Assembly: GCF_031119625.1 (NCBI RefSeq)
Contig: NZ_JAVHZV010000027.1
Span: 170,036 to 234,035 of the forward strand
Origin: Pseudomonas sp. G34
GTDB lineage: Bacteria; Pseudomonadota; Gammaproteobacteria; Pseudomonadales; Pseudomonadaceae
Direction of reading: 5' to 3'
Length of the DNA: 64,000 nt
Part shown: positions 59,234-64,000 of the stretch, one piece after another
How positions within the stretch are numbered: position 1 is the stretch's first letter
Layout: every line of letters starts with the position of its first letter
Made by a program: the position numbers and the translations under genes
The notes under the pieces: generated by a model
Database searches by the model: none
Told to the model about the DNA's origin: nothing
What the model saw: the letters and a program-made list of their open reading frames with translations, nothing else

Positions 59234-59920
59234 TTATTTCTTAGCAGCTTTACGAGGCGCAGGTGCTTGCGGCTTCAGCTCTTCATGGCGGCCACCGATG
59301 ACCTCGCCCTTGAAGATCCAAACCTTCACACCGATCACACCGTAAGTGGTGTGCGCTTCGTAGGTGGCATAGTCAATGTCGGCGCGCAGGGTGTGCAACG
59401 GCACACGACCTTCGCGATACCACTCGGTACGTGCGATTTCCGCACCGCCGAGACGACCACTCACCTGGATTTTGATGCCCTTGGCACCAATACGCATGGC
59501 GTTCTGTACAGCGCGCTTCATGGCGCGACGGAACATAACGCGACGCTCCAGCTGCTGAGCTACGCTCTGCGCAACCAGCATACCGTCGAGCTCCGGCTTG
59601 CGGATCTCTTCGATATTGATGTGCACGGGCACACCCATTTGCTTGGTCAGGTCCTGACGCAGCTTCTCAACATCTTCACCTTTCTTGCCGATCACGATGC
59701 CGGGACGAGCGGTGTGGATGGTGATACGTGCGGTTTGCGCCGGGCGAGCAATGTCGACACGGCTTACGGACGCGCTTTTTAATTTGTCGAGGAGGTATTC
59801 ACGCACCTTCAGATCAGCGAACAGGTAGTCCGCATAAGTCCGACCGTCTGCGTACCAGACGGAGGTGTGTTCCTTGACGATTCCCAGGCGAATGCCAGTG
59901 GGATGTACTTTCTGACCCAT
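59234..59920 (-). CDS. rpsC: 30S ribosomal protein S3
   Basis: A 228-residue protein, MGQKVHPTGIRLGIVKEHTSVWYADGRTYADYL, with the KH domain (IHTARPGIVIGKKGEDVEKLRQDLTKQMG). A longer upstream frame is rejected by the family N-terminus. Confidence 0.97.
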   Translation of the reverse strand: MGQKVHPTGIRLGIVKEHTSVWYADGRTYADYLFADLKVREYLLDKLKSASVSRVDIARPAQTARITIHTARPGIVIGKKGEDVEKLRQDLTKQMGVPVHINIEEIRKPELDGMLVAQSVAQQLERRVMFRRAMKRAVQNAMRIGAKGIKIQVSGRLGGAEIARTEWYREGRVPLHTLRADIDYATYEAHTTYGVIGVKVWIFKGEVIGGRHEELKPQAPAPRKAAKK

Positions 59921-59933
59921 CTGATCGACTCCG

Positions 59934-60266
59934 TTACTTGTCCGCAACCTTGACAGTGATATGGCAAGACCGCTTGACGATGCGATCAGCGCGGCCTTTG
60001 GCACGCGGCATGATTCGCTTCAGCGAACGCCCCTCGTTGACGAAAACGGTGCTGACCTTCAGGTCATCAACGTCTGCGCCTTCGTTGTGCTCGGCGTTGG
60101 CTACAGCCGACTCCAGCACTTTCTTCATGATTTCCGCGGCTTTCTTACTGCTAAAAGCCAGCAGGTTGAGCGCTTCGCCCACCTTCTTCCCGCGGATCTG
60201 GTCGGCGACCAAGCGGGCTTTCTGGGCGGAGATGCGAGCGCCCGACAACTTAGCGGCTACTTCCAT
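59934..60266 (-). CDS. rplV: 50S ribosomal protein L22
   Basis: A 110-residue exit-tunnel protein, [29 protein letters not shown], with the hairpin segment [25 protein letters not shown]. Confidence 0.97.
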
Positions 60267-60277
60267 TTCCTTACCCC

Positions 60278-60553
60278 TTAACGCTTGGCTTTCTTGTCAG
60301 CCACGTGCCCACGATAAGTGCGGGTACCGGCGAACTCGCCCAGTTTGTGGCCGACCATGTCTTCGTTCACGAGAACGGGGACGTGTTGACGACCGTTATG
60401 CACGGCGATGGTCAGACCGACCATCTGCGGCAGAATCATCGAACGGCGCGACCAGGTTTTAACCGGCTTGCGATCGTTCTTTTCTGCTGCCACTTCGACC
60501 TTCTTCAGTAGGTGAAGATCGATGAAAGGACCTTTTTTCAGAGAACGTGGCAC
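60278..60553 (-). CDS. rpsS: 30S ribosomal protein S19
   Basis: A 91-residue protein, [22 protein letters not shown], with [47 protein letters not shown]. Confidence 0.97.
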
Positions 60554-60569
60554 TGTCGTATCCCTCTAG

Positions 60570-61394
60570 TTACTTGCGACGACGGACGATCATGTTGTCG
60601 GTGCGTTTGTTACCACGAGTCTTCGCGCCCTTAGTCGGGAAGCCCCATGGAGACACCGGATGACGACCACCAGAGGTACGACCTTCACCACCACCGTGTG
60701 GGTGGTCGACCGGGTTCATGGCAACACCACGAACGGTCGGGCGAACGCCACGCCAGCGTTTGGCACCAGCTTTACCCAGCGAACGCAGGCTGTGCTCGGA
60801 GTTCGAGACTTCGCCCAGGGTCGCGCGGCATTCGGCCAGCACTTTACGCATTTCACCGCTGCGCAGACGCAGGGTGACGTAGACGCCTTCACGAGCGATC
60901 AGCTGAGCCGAAGCACCAGCGGAACGAGCGATTTGAGCACCTTTGCCCGGCTTCAGCTCGATACCGTGAACGGTCGAACCTACCGGAATGTTACGCAGCG
61001 GCAGGCTGTTGCCGGCCTTGATCGGCGCCATCGAACCTGCAACCAGCTGATCGCCGGCGCTCACACCTTTCGGTGCGATGATGTAACGACGCTCACCGTC
61101 TGCATACTTCAGCAGGGCGATGTGCGCAGTACGGTTCGGGTCATATTCAACGCGCTCGACAGTGGCTGGAATGCCATCTTTGTCGTTGCGACGGAAATCG
61201 ACCAGACGATAATGCTGCTTGTGACCACCACCGATATGACGGGTGGTGATACGGCCGTTGTTGTTACGACCGCCAGTCTTCGACTTCTTCTCGAGCAGTG
61301 GAGCATGAGGAGCGCCTTTGTGCAGCTCCTGATTGACCACCTTGACCACAAAACGGCGGCCCGCGGAAGTCGGTTTGCATTTAACGATTGCCAT
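60570..61394 (-). CDS. rplB: 50S ribosomal protein L2
   Basis: A 274-residue protein, AIVKCKPTSAGRRFVVKV, with RGVAMNPVDHPHGGGEGRTSGGRHPVSPWG, the histidine-containing segment near the peptidyl transferase centre. Confidence 0.98.
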   Translation of the reverse strand: MAIVKCKPTSAGRRFVVKVVNQELHKGAPHAPLLEKKSKTGGRNNNGRITTRHIGGGHKQHYRLVDFRRNDKDGIPATVERVEYDPNRTAHIALLKYADGERRYIIAPKGVSAGDQLVAGSMAPIKAGNSLPLRNIPVGSTVHGIELKPGKGAQIARSAGASAQLIAREGVYVTLRLRSGEMRKVLAECRATLGEVSNSEHSLRSLGKAGAKRWRGVRPTVRGVAMNPVDHPHGGGEGRTSGGRHPVSPWGFPTKGAKTRGNKRTDNMIVRRRK

Positions 61395-61408
61395 GATGCA
61401 CCCCTTCC

Positions 61409-61711
61409 TTACTCAGCACTGCTGGTGGCGAAATCGAGATCCTGGCCTGGCTGAAGGGAGATGATCGCCTTCTTCCAGTCGTTACGCTTGCCCAGACCGC
61501 GAGCGGTGCGCTTGCTCTTACCCAGAACGTTCTGAGTCGTCACATGCTGAACCTTCACGCTGAACAGGCTTTCGACGGCCTTCTTGATTTCCAGCTTGGT
61601 TGCGTCAGTCGCAACTTTGAAAACGAACTGGCTTTTCTTGTCTGCCAGAGTCGTGGCCTTCTCGGAGATGTGCGGGCCAAGCAGCACTTTGAATACGCGT
61701 TCCTGGTTCAT
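61409..61711 (-). CDS. rplW: 50S ribosomal protein L23
   Basis: A 100-residue tunnel-exit protein, MNQERVFKVLLGPHISEKATTLAD, docking site for trigger factor and SRP. Its start overlaps the rplD stop by four bases. Confidence 0.97.
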   Translation of the reverse strand: MNQERVFKVLLGPHISEKATTLADKKSQFVFKVATDATKLEIKKAVESLFSVKVQHVTTQNVLGKSKRTARGLGKRNDWKKAIISLQPGQDLDFATSSAE

Positions 61712-62310
61712 CCCAGCAGCTCCTCGAATTTCTTCACGGCAGAAACGGTAACCAGTACCTTTTCATACGCGATCAGACTGACCGGATCGGAACCCTGAAC
61801 GTCACGAACGTCGACGTGCGGCAGGTTGCGAGCAGCCAGGTACAGATTTTGGTCAACTGCATCGGACACGATCAGGACATCAGTCAGACCCATGTCATTC
61901 AGTTTGCCCAGCAGTTCTTTGGTTTTCGGAGCTTCGACAACGAAGTCTTCTACCACTACCAGACGGTCGCTACGGACCAGCTCAGCAAGAATCGAACGGA
62001 TCGCAGCGCGATACATCTTCTTGTTCAGCTTCTGATCATGGTTCTGAGGACGAGCTGCGAAGGTCACACCACCGCCACGCCAGATCGGACCACGAGAAGT
62101 ACCAGCACGAGCACGGCCAGTACCTTTCTGACGCCATGGGCGCTTACCGCCACCGGATACGTCGGAACGAGTCTTCTGTTGCTTGCTGCCCTGACGGCCG
62201 CCGGCCATGTAGGCCACAACTGCTTGGTGAACCAGGGTCTCGTTGTAATCACCACCGAAAGTCGCATCGGACACTTCGATCGCTTGAGCGCCATTTACAT
62301 TTAATTGCAT
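61708..62310 (-). CDS. rplD: 50S ribosomal protein L4
   Basis: A 200-residue protein with the tunnel loop segment SGGGKRPWRQKGTGRARAGTSRGPIWRGGGVTFA. In E. coli L4 represses the S10 operon. Whether that holds in Pseudomonas is not evident here. Confidence 0.97.
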   Translation of the reverse strand: MQLNVNGAQAIEVSDATFGGDYNETLVHQAVVAYMAGGRQGSKQQKTRSDVSGGGKRPWRQKGTGRARAGTSRGPIWRGGGVTFAARPQNHDQKLNKKMYRAAIRSILAELVRSDRLVVVEDFVVEAPKTKELLGKLNDMGLTDVLIVSDAVDQNLYLAARNLPHVDVRDVQGSDPVSLIAYEKVLVTVSAVKKFEELLG

Positions 62311-62322
62311 GTCAGCTTCCCC

Positions 62323-62958
62323 TTAACCGCGAGCCTTGGCAGCCGGACGTACAACCAGGTTGCCGCCAGTAGCGCCAGGAACGGCACCCTTGACCAGCAG
62401 CAGGTTGCGTTCAGCATCCACGCGCACTACTTCCAGGGACTGCACAGTCACGCGCTCAGCACCCATGTGACCGGACATTTTCTTGCCCTTGAAGACACGA
62501 CCCGGAGTCTGGCACTGGCCAATCGAACCCGGAACGCGGTGGGACACGGAGTTACCGTGGGTGTTGTCTTGGCCGCGGAAGTTCCAACGCTTGATGGTAC
62601 CGGCAAAGCCTTTACCCTTGGACTGACCGGTCACGTCGACCAGTTGACCAGCTTGGAAAATTTCAGCGTTGATCAGATCGCCAGCCTGGTAGTCGCCTTC
62701 TTCAAGACGGAATTCCATGACGGTACGACCTGCCGCGACGTTCGCCTTGGCGAAGTGACCGGCCTGAGCCTTGCTGACACGAGAAACGCGACGCTCACCG
62801 ACAGTGACCTGCACTGCGCGATAGCCATCGGAGTCCTCAGTTTTGAACTGGGTGACGCGATTCGGCTCGATCTCGATGACCGTAACCGGAATGGAGACAC
62901 CTTCTTCGGTGAAAATACGGGTCATGCCCGCTTTTCGACCGACTACACCAATAGTCAT
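62323..62958 (-). CDS. rplC: 50S ribosomal protein L3
   Basis: A 211-residue protein, MTIGVVGRKAGMTRIFTEEGVSIPVTVIE, with the central loop HGNSVSHRVPGSIGQCQTPGRVFKGKKMSGHMG that includes the glutamine methylated in enterobacteria. Confidence 0.97.
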   Translation of the reverse strand: MTIGVVGRKAGMTRIFTEEGVSIPVTVIEIEPNRVTQFKTEDSDGYRAVQVTVGERRVSRVSKAQAGHFAKANVAAGRTVMEFRLEEGDYQAGDLINAEIFQAGQLVDVTGQSKGKGFAGTIKRWNFRGQDNTHGNSVSHRVPGSIGQCQTPGRVFKGKKMSGHMGAERVTVQSLEVVRVDAERNLLLVKGAVPGATGGNLVVRPAAKARG

Positions 62959-63040
62959 GTTGTAACCTCATGAGTGTACGGGGCTTTCACCCGCTATGGC
63001 CGCCCATTTCAGAGCGTTACACGACTAAAACCGCCAGGTT

Positions 63041-63352
63041 TTAGCCGAGGCTGATCTGCACTTCCACGCCAGCCGCAAGATCAAGCTTCATAAGAGCATC
63101 AACGGTTTTATCCGTTGGCTGGACGATGTCCAGTACACGCTTATGAGTGCGGATTTCGAACTGATCGCGCGCGTCTTTGTTGACGTGTGGCGAAGTCAGA
63201 ACGGTGAACCGCTCTTTGCGAGTTGGCAGAGGAATCGGACCACGCACCTGAGCACCAGTACGTTTCGCGGTTTCCACGATTTCCTGGGTTGATTGATCGA
63301 TCAGGCGATGGTCAAAAGCCTTCAACCGTATACGGATTTGTTGGTTTTGCAT
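63041..63352 (-). CDS. rpsJ: 30S ribosomal protein S10 (NusE)
   Basis: A 103-residue protein, MQNQQIRIRLKAFDHRLIDQSTQEIVETAKRTGAQVRGPIPLP. It is the first gene of the cluster and also the antitermination factor NusE, partner of the NusB encoded elsewhere in this window. Its promoter lies about 70-100 bases upstream. A 32-codon upstream extension of the frame is rejected. Confidence 0.97.
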   Translation of the reverse strand: MQNQQIRIRLKAFDHRLIDQSTQEIVETAKRTGAQVRGPIPLPTRKERFTVLTSPHVNKDARDQFEIRTHKRVLDIVQPTDKTVDALMKLDLAAGVEVQISLG

Positions 63353-63420
63353 TTTGACCTCAGATTCCAAGCTGCGAGTCCCCTTCAACAGACGCATTAC
63401 GCCCGTTAAAAGGAGGCGTG

Positions 63421-63449
63421 ATTCTATAGATGCCCCCACAGGGTGTCAA
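63421..63449 (-). promoter_or_regulatory. rpsJ: Sigma-70-type promoter of the S10 operon
   Basis: On the minus strand TTGACA (63444-63449) and TAGAAT (63421-63426, in TATAGAAT) are separated by exactly 17 bases. It lies between the tuf terminator and rpsJ. This is the best promoter match in the window. Confidence 0.85.
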
Positions 63450-63485
63450 CCCGGTTAGAAAATAACCAACAAAGCCGACGCCCAT

Positions 63486-63516
63486 AAAAAAGCCCCCGCA
63501 AAGCGGGGGCTTTTTT
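63486..63516 (-). terminator. Intrinsic terminator of tuf
   Basis: AAAAAAGCCCCCGC and GCGGGGGCTTTTTT form a 14-base stem with a three-base loop. It lies 17 bases after the tuf stop and before the rpsJ promoter. Confidence 0.93.
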
Positions 63517-63532
63517 TACTTCAGATCATCGA

Positions 63533-64000
63533 TTACTCGACGATCTTGGCAACCACGCCAGCACCAACGGTACGGCCACCTTCGCGAATGGCGAAGCGCA
63601 GGCCGTCTTCCATGGCGATCGGCTTGATCAGGGTGACAACCATTTTGATGTTGTCGCCCGGCATTACCATCTCAACGCCTTCCGGCAGTTCGCACGAACC
63701 GGTCACGTCAGTGGTACGGAAGTAGAACTGCGGACGGTAGCCCTTGAAGAACGGGGTGTGACGACCACCTTCTTCCTTGGACAGAACGTACACTTCAGCT
63801 TCGAACTTGGTGTGCGGCTTGATGGTGCCCGGCTTGGCCAGAACCTGACCACGCTCTACGTCGTCACGCTTAGTGCCGCGCAGCAGAACGCCACAGTTCT
63901 CACCAGCACGACCTTCGTCGAGCAGCTTGCGGAACATCTCGACACCGGTGCAGGTGGTCTTGGTGGTGTCACGCAGACCAACGATCTCGATTTCTTCCTG
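63533..64000 (-). CDS. tuf: Elongation factor Tu, C-terminal part (5' end outside window)
   Basis: About 155 C-terminal residues of EF-Tu, domains 2-3: TTKTTCTGVEMFRKLLDEGRAGENCGVLLRGTKRDDVERGQVLAKPG, FKGYRPQFYFRTTDVTG and the end FAIREGGRTVGAGVVAKIVE. The GTPase domain lies beyond the right edge. EF-Tu brings aminoacyl-tRNA to the ribosome. It adjoins rpsJ as in the str-S10 arrangement. Confidence 0.97.
   Translation of the reverse strand, partial: QEEIEIVGLRDTTKTTCTGVEMFRKLLDEGRAGENCGVLLRGTKRDDVERGQVLAKPGTIKPHTKFEAEVYVLSKEEGGRHTPFFKGYRPQFYFRTTDVTGSCELPEGVEMVMPGDNIKMVVTLIKPIAMEDGLRFAIREGGRTVGAGVVAKIVE

Overview
The window is chromosomal DNA of a GC-rich gammaproteobacterium that I read as Pseudomonas sensu lato. 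Every long gene has a recognisable Pseudomonas counterpart. From memory, the gene order matches blocks that lie apart on the P. aeruginosa PAO1 chromosome: the rep-xpt-cycB-pauR-dadX-dadA-lrp-pauB-kauB block, the pgpA-thiL-nusB-rib-nrdR and zinc/oprG block, and the ssb-uvrA-ferritin-catalase-ribosomal block. The species is uncertain. There is no rRNA, tRNA, CRISPR array, prophage, transposase or secretion/defence island. Most of the window is core genome.

Layout. 1-4.8 kb: end of rep helicase, a UPF0158 protein, xpt, an acetyl-CoA hydrolase/transferase family enzyme and cytochrome c5. 5.0-9.8 kb: the polyamine regulator PauR and the D-alanine catabolic set dadA-ridA-dadX with divergent Lrp/DadR, then a cysteine-cluster protein. 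9.9-18.2 kb: PauB-type oxidase, DUF1127 protein, MocR regulator, PLD-family lipoprotein, MFS transporter, KauB dehydrogenase and a cupin. PauR, PauB and KauB together point to putrescine/polyamine and arginine-derived amine catabolism. 18.2-23.3 kb: a four-gene OpuC/OsmU-type ABC operon for quaternary ammonium osmolytes beside a CPA1 cation/proton antiporter. 23.3-24.7 kb: retropepsin-like protease and a periplasmic binding protein.

24.7-31.6 kb: a leftward run nrdR-ribD, FMN riboswitch, ribH2-ribE-ribB(X)-ribH-nusB-thiL-pgpA. It holds two lumazine synthases, one directly behind the riboswitch, and a RibB whose C-terminal RibA-like domain lacks the zinc cysteines. 31.9-34.6 kb: lipoprotein plus methyltransferase, a thioredoxin co-chaperone and a small hypothetical. 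34.7-38.1 kb: a zinc-uptake-type operon (ZrgA, ABC ATPase, permease, DUF3299) behind a Zur-like box. 38.3 kb: oprG/ompW behind an Anr/FNR-like box. 39.2-43.5 kb: two sugar-nucleotide-type reductases, a VanZ-like protein, ssb and a YajR-like MFS protein. 43.7-49.5 kb: uvrA, a ferritin lacking the bacterioferritin heme methionine, and katG.

49.7-63.4 kb: the complete S10-spc-alpha ribosomal protein supercluster on the minus strand, rpsJ to rplQ, with secY and rpoA. A canonical sigma-70-type promoter lies before rpsJ, and a surprising terminator-like hairpin lies between rpsN and rpsH. The 3' part of tuf ends the window.

The least described material is in the intergenic spaces: REP pairs, two 78-bp palindromic repeats about 91% identical, a 158-bp MITE-like element with 17-18 bp terminal inverted repeats and a diverged relative, and an 18-bp motif found at a fixed distance outside REP pairs and also beside the 78-bp repeats. 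I found no convincing new multi-gene system.
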